Source: Arcobacter defluvii (GTDB lineage: Bacteria; Campylobacterota; Campylobacteria; Campylobacterales; Arcobacteraceae). From it: 64,000 nt of DNA. Positions 9,392 through 18,576 of the stretch are shown piece after piece (the stretch's first letter is position 1; every line of letters begins with the position of its first letter). Under the pieces are notes generated by a model. It was not told where the DNA came from and searched no databases. It saw only the letters and a list, made by a program, of their open reading frames with translations. Made by a program: the position numbers and the translations under genes. The stretch covers positions 1,736,001 to 1,800,000 of the forward strand of contig NZ_CP053835.1 of assembly GCF_013201725.1 (NCBI RefSeq). Reading direction: 5' to 3'.

Positions 9392-9928
9392 TTATTTCTT
9401 AGGTCTAAAAGCTTTTATAACTTCTTCATTACACTCTAAATATGGACCTTCCATCAAATCAATACAATAAGGAATTGCAGGAAAAACAGCATCTAAACAC
9501 TCTTTTATTGATTTTGGTTTTCCTGGAAGATTTACTATTAAAGAACTTCCTCTTAAACCTGCTGTTTGACGTGAAAGTATTGCAGTTGGTACAAATTTTA
9601 AAGATTCTGCCCTCATTAATTCTCCAAATCCTGGCATCATTCTATCACAAACAGCTTCTGTCGCTTCTGGAGTAACATCTCTTTTGGCAGGTCCTGTTCC
9701 ACCAGTTGTTACAACTAAGCAACATTTTTCGTTATCTACTAAATCTTTTATTGTATCTTCAATTGTTTTTTGGTCATCTGCAATACATCTATAAACTCTT
9801 TCCCAAGAAGATATTAAATAACTATTTAATGTATCAATTATAGCTTTTCCTGATAAATCTTCATAAATACCAGCACTTGCTCTATCACTTGCAGTTATTA
9901 TTCCAATTTTTGCTATTTCTTTATTCAT
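9392..9928 (-). CDS. mogA: Molybdopterin adenylyltransferase MogA
   Basis: Catalyses adenylylation of molybdopterin before molybdenum insertion; cytoplasmic. 178 residues, the usual length for single-domain MogA. Residues 6-20 (AKIGIITASDRASAG) and the signature VVTTGGTGPAKRDVTPEAT are visible, followed by LPGKPKSIKECLDAVFPAIPYCIDL, typical of the MogA C-terminus (written here only as a description of the 155-178 region). It overlaps the upstream bioV stop by 4 nt (ATGA), so translation is probably coupled. The organism likely uses molybdoenzymes such as nitrate or formate enzymes, which is inference. Confidence 0.93.
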   Translation of the reverse strand: MNKEIAKIGIITASDRASAGIYEDLSGKAIIDTLNSYLISSWERVYRCIADDQKTIEDTIKDLVDNEKCCLVVTTGGTGPAKRDVTPEATEAVCDRMMPGFGELMRAESLKFVPTAILSRQTAGLRGSSLIVNLPGKPKSIKECLDAVFPAIPYCIDLMEGPYLECNEEVIKAFRPKK

Positions 9929-10440
9929 AATAAATGTCCTTTCTCTTTTATATAATATATTGTTGCAAATTTTTGAAAAAACTCTTTTACTTTTAAAGAA
10001 TCAATTATTTTATCATCCGCTCCTAAATAAACTTCAATTTTTACACCTTTATCTACTAATTTTTGAAGTTTTTCTTCATTCCAAACATATGTTAAAAGTT
10101 CTTCTAGTTCTTGAGCTGTTCCCAATTTAAAATATTTTGAAATATCTTTATTTGAAGGATAAATTACATTATTTAAAAAAGTTTGGACATAAGTATTTTC
10201 ATCTTTTTTGAAATACATAAGTTGAGTTCTTTTAAATTTTTCATCGAAATTTTGAAAAAATGCAGGTGAAAAGAGTTGAAGTTTATCAACTCTATCTTGT
10301 GTGTTTAAAGCTTCTTCAAAAGCCTTTATAGCTCCATAAGAAAAACCAGAAATTGTAAAATCATTTCTTATAATATATTCATCAAAAAGTTCTGATTCAT
10401 TAAAAAAACAAAAACCAGAAAAAAAACTTTTAGAAATCAT
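9925..10440 (-). CDS. bioV: Pimelyl-[ACP] methyl ester esterase, BioV type
   Basis: Small alpha/beta hydrolase (171 aa) without signal peptide. In Helicobacter, BioV removes the methyl group from pimeloyl-ACP methyl ester to finish the biotin pimelate arm, replacing BioH. The alignment I recall with the Helicobacter protein is good: FFSGFCFFNESELF at the N-terminus, the nucleophile motif GFSYGA (Ser about 33), LQLFSPAFF, VKIEVYLGADDKI (acid Asp region), and the terminal GHLL with the catalytic His. The ATG at 10440 is preferred to the TTG one codon earlier. It overlaps the 3' end of the ftsH-like gene and the start of mogA. Confidence 0.82.
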   Translation of the reverse strand: MISKSFFSGFCFFNESELFDEYIIRNDFTISGFSYGAIKAFEEALNTQDRVDKLQLFSPAFFQNFDEKFKRTQLMYFKKDENTYVQTFLNNVIYPSNKDISKYFKLGTAQELEELLTYVWNEEKLQKLVDKGVKIEVYLGADDKIIDSLKVKEFFQKFATIYYIKEKGHLL

Positions 10441-11908
10441 CAAGAGTAATTACCTCATTTTTCAACATAATATCTTTTAATCTAATTATCTCATCGCTAT
10501 TTTGCGATAATTCAGTTCTTAAATCGTTTTTTACATTTATTAAAAGTTCATCTATTGAATTTGCCATTTTATATTTTTTTACTATTTCATTTGCTGTTTT
10601 TTCAGCAGATTCTAAATCCTCATGATTTATTGCATATTTCTCTTTTTTAATAACTTCAACACCTATAAATCCAGATAAATCTCTTCTGATATTTTCACAT
10701 AATTCATGATAAGATGGATAAGTTGGAGCTAACTTTTGTACACTTTCATCAAATAAAGCAACTTTTGTTTTTGAAATAAATGCTTTACTTGCTTGATAAA
10801 TTGAAAGAATTTCTTTTTGCTTATCATCAAGTATTTTTAACTGTTTTTTACCAAATTCAAGCTTGTTTTTTGCAACTTCAATATCATCATTATCTAGTAT
10901 TTTTTTATTAGATTTAATCATATTTAATAAAGCTTCATTTATAAGTGTTGCTAAACTTGCTGAACTAAAACCTGCTGTTTCGTTTACTAATTTATCTATA
11001 TTTATTTCGTAATTTTTACCATTTAAATATAACTCTAAGATTTTTTTTCTATCTTCAATATTTGGTAAGCCTACATGAACACGTCTATCAAATCTTCCTG
11101 CACGTAATAATGCATCATCTAAAACTTCTATTTTATTTGTTGCTGCAATTACGATAACACCGCTATCTCCATCAAATCCATCCATTTGAGTTAACAGTTC
11201 ATTTAATGTTGATTCTCTTTCATCATTTGATTTACCACTTCTTGCTTTTCCAACAGCATCAATCTCATCTATAAAAATAATTGCTGGGGCACTTTGTTTA
11301 GCTTTTGCAAAAAGTTCACGCACTTTTTTAGCACCCATACCCACATAAATATGCACAAAACTTGCACCACTTTGATAGAAAAATGGTACATCAGCTTCAC
11401 CAGCGACTGCACGTGCTATCAATGTTTTTCCAACACCAGGAGGTCCAACTAAAAGTACACCTTTTGGGAGTTTAACTCCAAATTCAAGATATTTTTTTGG
11501 ATTATTTAAAAAATCAACTATCTCTTCAAGCTCTTCTTTTATCTCTTTTATTCCAGCTACATCTTTAAAAGTTACATTTGAAGTTACAGCTTGAATATTT
11601 GAATTTAAATCATCTGTAGAAACTTTTGCTTTGCTTTTTGTAAGCTCATTTTCAAAAGTTGTTGATTCTTTTTTATTTCTATTTAAAAAAGCTCTTACTT
11701 TATCTTGTTTTAATTTTAAGAATAAAGCAAAAAAAAGAAGTAAAAATAAAAAAATAATTCCTATATAATAAGATGTTCCTTCAATATGAGAACTACTTTT
11801 ATATATTGTATACAAAAATAAAATCAACAGTACAACTGCTGACATAGCCATCAATTTAAAATTTTTATCTATATTTTTGTTATTTGAATCTTGCAACATT
11901 TTTTTCAA
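10430..11908 (-). CDS. FtsH-like membrane AAA+ ATPase lacking the protease active site
   Basis: 492 residues. Two membrane helices (about 18-37 and 46-66) enclose a very short periplasmic loop, not the ~70-residue domain of FtsH. The AAA+ module is intact: Walker A GPPGVGKT (155-162), pore loop YVGMG, Walker B IIFIDEID (210-217) and second-region arginines in LLRAGRFDRR. The following domain aligns with the M41 peptidase, but the HEAGH zinc site is replaced by QASKA (YQASKAF at 371-377), and no equivalent downstream Asp site is clear. It is therefore probably an unfoldase/chaperone without proteolysis, perhaps partnered with the true FtsH elsewhere. It overlaps mtaB by 29 nt and bioV by about 11 nt. 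Confidence 0.85.
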   Translation of the reverse strand: MKKMLQDSNNKNIDKNFKLMAMSAVVLLILFLYTIYKSSSHIEGTSYYIGIIFLFLLLFFALFLKLKQDKVRAFLNRNKKESTTFENELTKSKAKVSTDDLNSNIQAVTSNVTFKDVAGIKEIKEELEEIVDFLNNPKKYLEFGVKLPKGVLLVGPPGVGKTLIARAVAGEADVPFFYQSGASFVHIYVGMGAKKVRELFAKAKQSAPAIIFIDEIDAVGKARSGKSNDERESTLNELLTQMDGFDGDSGVIVIAATNKIEVLDDALLRAGRFDRRVHVGLPNIEDRKKILELYLNGKNYEINIDKLVNETAGFSSASLATLINEALLNMIKSNKKILDNDDIEVAKNKLEFGKKQLKILDDKQKEILSIYQASKAFISKTKVALFDESVQKLAPTYPSYHELCENIRRDLSGFIGVEVIKKEKYAINHEDLESAEKTANEIVKKYKMANSIDELLINVKNDLRTELSQNSDEIIRLKDIMLKNEVITLDDF

Positions 11909-13148
11909 GCCTCACTTCATAATCGTCTAAAAAGACCCAATCTCCAACTAAATCAACAGGAGAATCGATTTCAATTTGATTAAAGAATTGATCTAAACCT
12001 ATATATTTTCCATTTTTTTCTTGCTCAACTAAAACTTCTAAAGTTTTTGTATTAGCTTTTCTAAATTCATAATTTTTTTGTTCTATTATGCTAGTTAGTT
12101 CATTATATCTGATTTTTGCAATATCACCTTTTATCTCTGGTTTCATTGTTGCGCTTGGTGTTCCATCTCTTTTTGAATAAGTAAAAGCATGAACATGAGT
12201 TAGAGGAAATTTATGTAGATTTTCCATTGCTTCTTTCCAAATTTTTTCAGTCTCCCCTGGATGTCCAACGATAAAATCAGTTCCTAAAGCATAACCATTA
12301 TCTCTTAAAAATTCAAAAAGTTCTAAATCAGATAAAACTTTATTTCTTCTATTCATAATTTGTAACATCTCTTTTGAAGTATGTTGAAGGGCAATGTGAA
12401 GATGTTTTGCCATAAATGGCTCATTTATCAACTCTTTAAATTCATCATCAATTTGAATAGGTTCAATGCTTCCCATTCTTATACGTCTAACACCTTTAAT
12501 TAGTGCCATTTTTTTAAGAAGTTTTGCAAGACTTGTATGTTGTTTTTTTCCATAACTTCCAACATTTGTTCCAGTTAAAATAAATTCACCAAAACCATTT
12601 GCAGCCAATGTTGTAACTTGCTCTAAAATTTTATCTTCACTATAACTTCTTGCATCTCCCCTTACATAAGGAATAATACAATATGAACATCTAAAATCAC
12701 ATCCTTCTTGGATTTTGATAAATGCTCTACTTTTACCAACAAACTCTTCAACGATTGTTTCATCAATATGAGTTAAATCACCAGCTTGAAAAAATCTCTC
12801 TTCTTGCAGTAATAATTCATTGATTTTTTCTTTTTCTGAATGTCCAAATAAAGAATCAACTTTATCTTCTTTAAAAAGTGTCTCTCCCTTTGTCCAAACT
12901 CCACATCCAGTAAAAACAACTCTTGGAGTTTTTGGAAGTTTTTTTAAAGAGTTTATATAACCACGTGCTGTGCTATCTGCACTATTTGTAACTGTACAAG
13001 AGTTTATTACAACTACATCAGCATCTTTTTCTTCTTGTGTTACTTCAAAATCTTTTAAATTACTCATCATAACTTGAGTATCAAATACATTTGTTCTACA
13101 ACCAAAAGTTTTAAAATATACTTTTGGTTTAGTTTGTGAAAAATTCAT
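11880..13148 (-). CDS. mtaB: tRNA t6A37 methylthiotransferase MtaB
   Basis: Radical-SAM methylthiotransferase that converts t6A37 to ms2t6A in ANN-decoding tRNAs. 422 residues. The N-terminal domain has the three cluster cysteines (Cys17 in FGCRTN, Cys51 in NSCTVTN, Cys82 in FTGCGVW). The radical-SAM motif is GCDFRCSYC (Cys150, Cys154, Cys157), followed by GTNVGSYG and an MiaB-type central domain. The TFGCRTN start and CSYCIIP form fit MtaB better than MiaB or RimO. The ATG lies 17 bp after the MscS gene, with TAGGA before it. Confidence 0.88.
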   Translation of the reverse strand: MNFSQTKPKVYFKTFGCRTNVFDTQVMMSNLKDFEVTQEEKDADVVVINSCTVTNSADSTARGYINSLKKLPKTPRVVFTGCGVWTKGETLFKEDKVDSLFGHSEKEKINELLLQEERFFQAGDLTHIDETIVEEFVGKSRAFIKIQEGCDFRCSYCIIPYVRGDARSYSEDKILEQVTTLAANGFGEFILTGTNVGSYGKKQHTSLAKLLKKMALIKGVRRIRMGSIEPIQIDDEFKELINEPFMAKHLHIALQHTSKEMLQIMNRRNKVLSDLELFEFLRDNGYALGTDFIVGHPGETEKIWKEAMENLHKFPLTHVHAFTYSKRDGTPSATMKPEIKGDIAKIRYNELTSIIEQKNYEFRKANTKTLEVLVEQEKNGKYIGLDQFFNQIEIDSPVDLVGDWVFLDDYEVRLEKNVARFK

Positions 13149-13165
13149 AAATCTTTATTTCCTAA

Positions 13166-14911
13166 TTATCTTCTTATTATTTCGTCTTCCAAATCTTTTG
13201 GAACTCTTTTACTTTTCATTGCTGGACCATACGCATTATCTGTTCTATTAATATTAATTTGTTGAGTTGGATATGCAATATGAATATCATCTTCTTTCAT
13301 AAATGCATCAAGTATTTCTGGACTTATCGTACTTCTTAATACAAGTGCTGCATAAGAATTTGTTAAATACCAAGAAGATATTACTATTCCATGAGGTTCA
13401 ACAAATGTAAATACTCTTGGTTCAACTCCAGTTGCGCGCAATTGATATTTATTTCTCATTTTTGAAAGTTGTTTTCTTGTTATATCTGTATAACCTTTTG
13501 AATAATGTTTTAAAATCTCTCTTGCTATTTTTTGTGCTTTTTTATGATTTGAATCAAAAGTAATTGCTATATCAATTCCATCCCAAACTGTTCTTAAACC
13601 TGAATGGGTATAGTTTGCTATTAATTCAGAAAAAATATAGTTATTTGGAATAAAGAAAATTCTTCCTGTTCTTCTATTTGTTGTATATGAAGTTAAAGTA
13701 ATATCTTCCCTAATTGTGATTTTAAATAAAGAGATATCTAAAACATCTCCAACAGTTTCAACATTTCCTTTACTAACTTTTATTCTATCTCCAACTTGAA
13801 TAGATCCAGATGTTACAATAACCATCCAACCAAAAATAGACATAAACCAATCTTTTAAAGCAATAGCAATCCCAGCAGATGCAAATCCAAGGATAGTTAC
13901 AAGATATGAAACATTATCTATATATGAAAATAAAATTACCATCACAATCAAAAATACCAAAGTAAAATTGATTATCTTGTTTATCATATAATAGTTTTCA
14001 TTTTGAGAAAAATATTTTTTAAGTGCAAGTTTTACTAAAAAAGCGAATATTGATAAAACAACTATTATTATAAAAATGATTAATAACTTTTGTCCTTGTT
14101 GAGAAACTTGATTTTTTATTTCTAAAATAACTTGCTCAATTTTTCTTGTATATACTTCTTCTGTAGTAGATACAATATCCAAAACCATTGAGAAGTCTTT
14201 TTTTTGTTTATCTAAAAAAGTAATTTTATCTTTGTATTCTGGCTTAGAATCAAGATTAAATAATTCTAAATAAATAACTAACTCTTCTTCTAATTTTGTC
14301 ACTAAATTATCTATTTCATAATCTAAGTTTTTAAACATTTTTTTATTATTTTCAAGTTTCTTAATATGAGATAAAGCATTTATTATTCCAAAAGGATTTG
14401 TGATATTTTCATATTTCTCAATTTCAGGAGGATTTATTAAAGCTCCAATTGGTGAACCTTTATACTCATCAATCAACTCTAATTCATTCTCTTTTACACG
14501 AATTTTATTATGTAATTGATATACTTGTTCATCTGTTGTATTTGATTTTCTTTTTAAACTATCTTTTAAACTTTCAAGTTCAGCTGAAATTTTACTATAA
14601 GATAAATAGTTAGAATATCTTTTTAATAAAATATTATCTTTTAATTCAAAATCTATTCTTGCAATTTTTTCAAGCAAAATATTTATTTGAGCGATATTTT
14701 GCATATTTTGCTCTTTAGTTTTTTGCTCTTCTATTTCTTGAAGTTTTTTTTCTTCTTCCAATTTTTGAGCTTCTTGCTGTTTCTCTTGCATTATATTTTG
14801 TTCAATTTTTTTAACTTCTGCTTTGTCTTTTTTACCAACAGTATTGTTTGTATCTTCAACTGCAAATGCAAAACAAATAAATAATAATAAAATTCCTAAT
14901 TTTTTAATCAA
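13166..14911 (-). CDS. Large MscS-family mechanosensitive channel with periplasmic coiled coil
   Basis: 581 residues. A signal peptide (about 1-17, ending FAFAVE) is followed by a Glu/Gln/Lys-rich coiled coil (about 25-270) and then several membrane helices (about 275-300, 315-335, 340-380). The MscS core follows: ITILGFASAGIAIALKDW is the pore helix and its Gly/Ala pattern, then IQVGDRIKV and FFIPNNYIF of the beta domain, then an alpha/beta cytoplasmic domain to the end. Such large paralogues resemble MscK/MscM-type channels that release solutes at hypo-osmotic shock. It starts 1 nt after the aroB stop and is probably translationally coupled. Confidence 0.88.
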   Translation of the reverse strand: MIKKLGILLLFICFAFAVEDTNNTVGKKDKAEVKKIEQNIMQEKQQEAQKLEEEKKLQEIEEQKTKEQNMQNIAQINILLEKIARIDFELKDNILLKRYSNYLSYSKISAELESLKDSLKRKSNTTDEQVYQLHNKIRVKENELELIDEYKGSPIGALINPPEIEKYENITNPFGIINALSHIKKLENNKKMFKNLDYEIDNLVTKLEEELVIYLELFNLDSKPEYKDKITFLDKQKKDFSMVLDIVSTTEEVYTRKIEQVILEIKNQVSQQGQKLLIIFIIIVVLSIFAFLVKLALKKYFSQNENYYMINKIINFTLVFLIVMVILFSYIDNVSYLVTILGFASAGIAIALKDWFMSIFGWMVIVTSGSIQVGDRIKVSKGNVETVGDVLDISLFKITIREDITLTSYTTNRRTGRIFFIPNNYIFSELIANYTHSGLRTVWDGIDIAITFDSNHKKAQKIAREILKHYSKGYTDITRKQLSKMRNKYQLRATGVEPRVFTFVEPHGIVISSWYLTNSYAALVLRSTISPEILDAFMKEDDIHIAYPTQQININRTDNAYGPAMKSKRVPKDLEDEIIRR

Positions 14912-14912
14912 T

Positions 14913-15947
14913 TTAAAAACCTTTTAAAATCTCAATAACATCATCTTTTGTAATTTCATTAGTAATTTTACAATCACCAATACCAATAGGTAAAATAAAC
15001 TTGATTTTATTATCTAAAGATTTTTTATCTAAAAAGAAATGTTCATAAAAATCTTCAACATTTTTAATTTTATAAGTTGTAGGGATATCATATTTTTCAA
15101 GTAATTTATTTACTCTTAGTTCTTCATCTTTGCTCATAAATCCAAGTTTTACTGCAAGTGCATTTGCCATACACATACCAATACTAACTGCTTCACCATG
15201 TAAATATGTATTATAATTTGTTTCATTTTCTATTACATGACCAAAAGTATGTCCATAATTTAAAGCAGCTCTTATTCCAAGTTCTTTTTCATCTTGTGAA
15301 ACTACATTTGCTTTTGTTTCAACTGATTTTGCAATTGCTATTTGAATATTTTTTTCATCATTTAAATCATGAGATTCAAGCCACTCAAAAAAATCTTTAT
15401 TAAAAGTTACTGCCATTTTTACTATTTCAGCAACACCTGCTCCAAATTCTCTTTTTGGTAAAGTTTTAAGCATAGATGGATCGATATAAACAGCAATTGG
15501 TTGATGAAAAGTTCCAACTAAATTTTTTCCAAATTTATTGTTTATTCCTGTTTTTCCGCCAACACTCGCATCAACTTGAGAAAGTAATGTTGTTGGAATT
15601 TGAACAAAATCAATTCCTCTTTGATAAATTGAAGATGCAAATCCAGTCATATCTCCAATTACACCACCACCAAATGCAATAAGTAAAGATTTTCTATCAA
15701 GTCTATTTGTAAAACAGTGAGCCAATATAGACTCTATTGTTTCCATATTTTTATACTCTTCACCATCTGGAATAGTACAAATACTTAACTCTCGAGCCTT
15801 TAATTTTGATTTTAAATATTCTAAATGAAAACCACTAACTGTTGGATTTGTAACAATCACAACTTTTCTATCAAAATATAAATCTTTCAGTTCATCTATA
15901 AAAATATCATATGAATTATCATGGGGTAAAGTTATATTAACAGTCAT
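14913..15947 (-). CDS. aroB: 3-dehydroquinate synthase
   Basis: Second step of the shikimate pathway: converts DAHP to 3-dehydroquinate using NAD+ and a divalent metal. 344 residues, normal length. Visible signatures: IPDGEEYKNMETIE, AFGGGVIGDMTGFASS, QIPTTLLSQVDASVGGKTG, GRNLVG-like KFGKNLVGTFHQP, the metal-binding Glu in GAGVAEIVKM and the histidines in NYGHTFGHVIE and YLHGEAVSIGM. First gene of a seven-gene minus-strand run ending at 8048. Its ATG lies 81 bp downstream of the end of the adhesin operon, which is separated by a U-rich terminator. Confidence 0.95.
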   Translation of the reverse strand: MTVNITLPHDNSYDIFIDELKDLYFDRKVVIVTNPTVSGFHLEYLKSKLKARELSICTIPDGEEYKNMETIESILAHCFTNRLDRKSLLIAFGGGVIGDMTGFASSIYQRGIDFVQIPTTLLSQVDASVGGKTGINNKFGKNLVGTFHQPIAVYIDPSMLKTLPKREFGAGVAEIVKMAVTFNKDFFEWLESHDLNDEKNIQIAIAKSVETKANVVSQDEKELGIRAALNYGHTFGHVIENETNYNTYLHGEAVSIGMCMANALAVKLGFMSKDEELRVNKLLEKYDIPTTYKIKNVEDFYEHFFLDKKSLDNKIKFILPIGIGDCKITNEITKDDVIEILKGF

Positions 15948-16005
15948 TTTTTATTTATCCAAATTATTTATTTAATAAGGATTTTATAATAGCTAAAAAA
16001 AAACT

Positions 16006-16030
16006 AAAAAGAGGTTAAAACTCTCTTTTT
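16006..16030 (-). terminator. Rho-independent terminator of the adhesin operon
   Basis: Read on the minus strand, an AAAAAGAG / CTCTTTTT stem with a 9-nt loop is followed by AGTTTTTTTTT, immediately after the lapD-like stop at 16029. It separates the adhesin operon from aroB, which is transcribed in the same direction. Confidence 0.75.
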
Positions 16031-17921
16031 ATTTTTCTTCACTTAAATTTTGCATTATAGGACCACAAATAGCATTTATTCCTATTTTAGACAAAATATC
16101 TATATCTGAAATATCATTTACAGAAGTTGCAATAAGTTTTATATCTAAAGATTGTGTTAAGATTTTTAAAACATTTAAACTTTGTCTTGATTCTAATAAA
16201 AAATATTTAGAAGCTTTAATATATGAAGGTTTTAACTCTTTTAAATATGAGTAATCATCACTATTTGCTATGAAATTAAATATTGCAAATTTAAAGTCAA
16301 ATTCTTTAAATAAATTTATATAAATAACACTATTATGAAGATTCTTATTAAATGCTTCTTCTTCTATTTCAAATATTATATTTTTATTATTTGATATTTT
16401 GGTAAATAACTCTTTAAGTTTTGGATAATTATTTAAATCTTCTATAAATACTGTTGGTAGTTGAATAGATATATCTTCATCTTTATTTTGATTATTTTTT
16501 AAAACTTTTTCTATAATATGTAAATAAACATCATTTAATCTACCTAGTTCTAAAATAGGAGCAATAAATCCTCTATATGAAAAACTATCTTCATCATAAT
16601 TTAGTTCAAAACTTATAGTTTTATGTAAAATATCTTTTAAATTAATATCTACAACATTTCTATAAAGTAATTTGAAATAATCCTCTTCAAGTGAAATATT
16701 TATTATTTTTATCCATTCTTCTTTTGTCATACATTTATCAATATCTTTTATAAAATAAAACTCTTTTTCAGTATAAACTTTTGCTTGAGAAATCACATAA
16801 TCCATTTTAGTTAAAAGTGTACTAACACTTTGTTCAGCTTCATATTTGAATAATCCAATAAACATTTTTTCTTTTATAATTTCTAAAATAGAATAAGCTT
16901 TTTTAGTAAACTCTAAAATATCTGCTTTTACTTTTTCTTCATTTATATTTGGAAGTAATAAAACAAATTCTGAACCATTTATTCTTACTACTAAATTTGA
17001 ATCTTTTTGAAACTCTTCTTTCATTAAATTTGAAAGTTTTAACAAAATATTATTTGTTCTTTCATAACCAAACATTTTATTCAAAATATCAACTTTTAGA
17101 GATACAATGGCAACAAATCCCTTATTATTTGGATTATATTTATCTAAATATTCATTTGCTTTCAAAATAAAATATTTTCTATTATTAAGTTTTGTTACTT
17201 CATCAAAATATAAAAGTTCTTTATTAAGTTTTAAAACACTATTCGTATTTTCAAACATTTTTTCAATTTTATCTATCATACTATTTATACTTAAAGTTAC
17301 AGATTTAAACTCTGAAGTAAAAGGTAAATCATTTTGGATAATAAACTCATTTTTCATTACAGCATCAGCTTGTTTTTTTATGACAATAAGTGGTTTTAAC
17401 ATATATTTAAATAGATAAAATAGAATAAATAGTAAAAGAGTAAAACTCAATAACAAAGAAAAAATAAGATTATTAAAAATAGAATATATTTGATTATAAA
17501 AAATTGTTCTGTCATTATATATTTCTATATTTCCTAAAACATTCCAACCATTTGAAATTGTAGATTTTGCAGATATTTCACCGATATTTATCAGTTTTAT
17601 AAACCAAGATGGAATATTTTTTTCATCTAAAACTATCTCTTTTTTTACTTCATAAATGATATTTTCATCTACATCTTTGAAAACGATTTTTTCATAATTT
17701 CCATTATCAAAGGTTGCATTTATAACTGTTTTGATAGAACTTATATCAGTTCCGGCATTTGTAATTGATAAACTTATACTTGATACACTATTTTGAACAT
17801 TTTCATATAAAGATTTTTCTGTTGAATCTTTTATTATTTTAAATGAAACTACTGTTATTAGTATAAATAATATTGCAAAAATAAATGACAATACAAGTGA
17901 AACTTGTTTAAATAAACTCAT
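16029..17921 (-). CDS. lapD: LapD-like inner-membrane c-di-GMP receptor (degenerate GGDEF-EAL)
   Basis: 630 residues. TM1 (about 10-32), a LapD/MoxY-type periplasmic domain (33-150), TM2 (about 150-172), HAMP-like linker (175-225), GGDEF domain (238-395) and EAL domain (405-630). Both catalytic motifs are degenerate: the GGDEF position reads NGSEF and the EAL position reads FEL. This matches a receptor, not an enzyme. In Pseudomonas, LapD binds c-di-GMP in its EAL domain and sequesters the protease LapG, so that the adhesin stays on the cell surface. The start overlaps the lapG-like stop by 4 nt (ATGA). Position directly after the protease and adhesin makes the assignment strong. Confidence 0.88.
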   Translation of the reverse strand: MSLFKQVSLVLSFIFAILFILITVVSFKIIKDSTEKSLYENVQNSVSSISLSITNAGTDISSIKTVINATFDNGNYEKIVFKDVDENIIYEVKKEIVLDEKNIPSWFIKLINIGEISAKSTISNGWNVLGNIEIYNDRTIFYNQIYSIFNNLIFSLLLSFTLLLFILFYLFKYMLKPLIVIKKQADAVMKNEFIIQNDLPFTSEFKSVTLSINSMIDKIEKMFENTNSVLKLNKELLYFDEVTKLNNRKYFILKANEYLDKYNPNNKGFVAIVSLKVDILNKMFGYERTNNILLKLSNLMKEEFQKDSNLVVRINGSEFVLLLPNINEEKVKADILEFTKKAYSILEIIKEKMFIGLFKYEAEQSVSTLLTKMDYVISQAKVYTEKEFYFIKDIDKCMTKEEWIKIINISLEEDYFKLLYRNVVDINLKDILHKTISFELNYDEDSFSYRGFIAPILELGRLNDVYLHIIEKVLKNNQNKDEDISIQLPTVFIEDLNNYPKLKELFTKISNNKNIIFEIEEEAFNKNLHNSVIYINLFKEFDFKFAIFNFIANSDDYSYLKELKPSYIKASKYFLLESRQSLNVLKILTQSLDIKLIATSVNDISDIDILSKIGINAICGPIMQNLSEEK

Positions 17922-18520
17922 ATTTTGTTCTCCCTAAAATTTTTTAATACAACATCCCATTTTTTATGAGCTGCTGTTTTACCACCTTTATCCAAAATAT
18001 TTGGATTAAAATTATAAATTGGTTTTAAATCACTTCTTTTTGATGCAGGAAAAATTATTTTTCTTATACTATCTAAGATTAAGGGTTCTGATGTTGGTGT
18101 TTCAAAATATGTAAGAACCATATGAGCATCTTTTGCTCCTTCAAGTCTAACATAACTTAAAAACATTTTAGATGTAGGAATTCCTAAATGTTTTAATGCA
18201 AAATATTTTGCAATAACATAATCTTCACAATCTCCTTTATCTTTTGCTAAAAATTCATAAGGAGAAGCCCAATAATCACTAACTCCATAAATATCTTTAT
18301 CATCGCCATATTTTACAGCATTAAAAAAATCATTTACTTTTTCAAGTTTTGTTTTTGTATCACTATTTTCTAATTTCTTCAATAACTTATTTAATGCTAA
18401 AAATCTGTTTTTTGCAAATTTATTATATATTTTTTCCACTTTCTGAATCAGTGAATCATTTGCAAAATCTGCTGAATAACTTGTAAAGATTAATAATAAA
18501 ATGATTATAAAAATTTTCAT
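17918..18520 (-). CDS. lapG: LapG-like periplasmic transglutaminase-type cysteine protease
   Basis: 200 residues with signal peptide (about 1-17, ending SYSADF). The bacterial transglutaminase-like cysteine protease (BTLCP) core is seen: catalytic Cys98 in KGDCEDYVIAK, His133 in AHMVLTYF and Asp150 in LILDS. The acidic residues around the cysteine (DCED) fit the calcium site described for LapG. LapG cleaves the N-terminal retention module of LapA-type adhesins, releasing cells from biofilm. It follows the adhesin by 56 bp holding a hairpin, and overlaps the lapD-like gene. No clear Shine-Dalgarno is seen before the ATG. Confidence 0.9.
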   Translation of the reverse strand: MKIFIIILLLIFTSYSADFANDSLIQKVEKIYNKFAKNRFLALNKLLKKLENSDTKTKLEKVNDFFNAVKYGDDKDIYGVSDYWASPYEFLAKDKGDCEDYVIAKYFALKHLGIPTSKMFLSYVRLEGAKDAHMVLTYFETPTSEPLILDSIRKIIFPASKRSDLKPIYNFNPNILDKGGKTAAHKKWDVVLKNFRENKI

Positions 18521-18542
18521 AAAAACATTGTATCAAAATATA

Positions 18543-18570
18543 TAAAGAGATAAAAGAATTTATCTCTTTA
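18543..18570 (-). terminator. Hairpin between adhesin and lapG genes (attenuator or weak terminator)
   Basis: Perfect 12-bp stem TAAAGAGATAAA / TTTATCTCTTTA with a four-base loop. On the minus strand it is followed by TATATATTTTG, only partly U-rich. It probably reduces, but does not abolish, readthrough from the 10.4-kb adhesin gene into lapG-lapD. Confidence 0.55.
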
Positions 18571-18576
18571 ATATTT

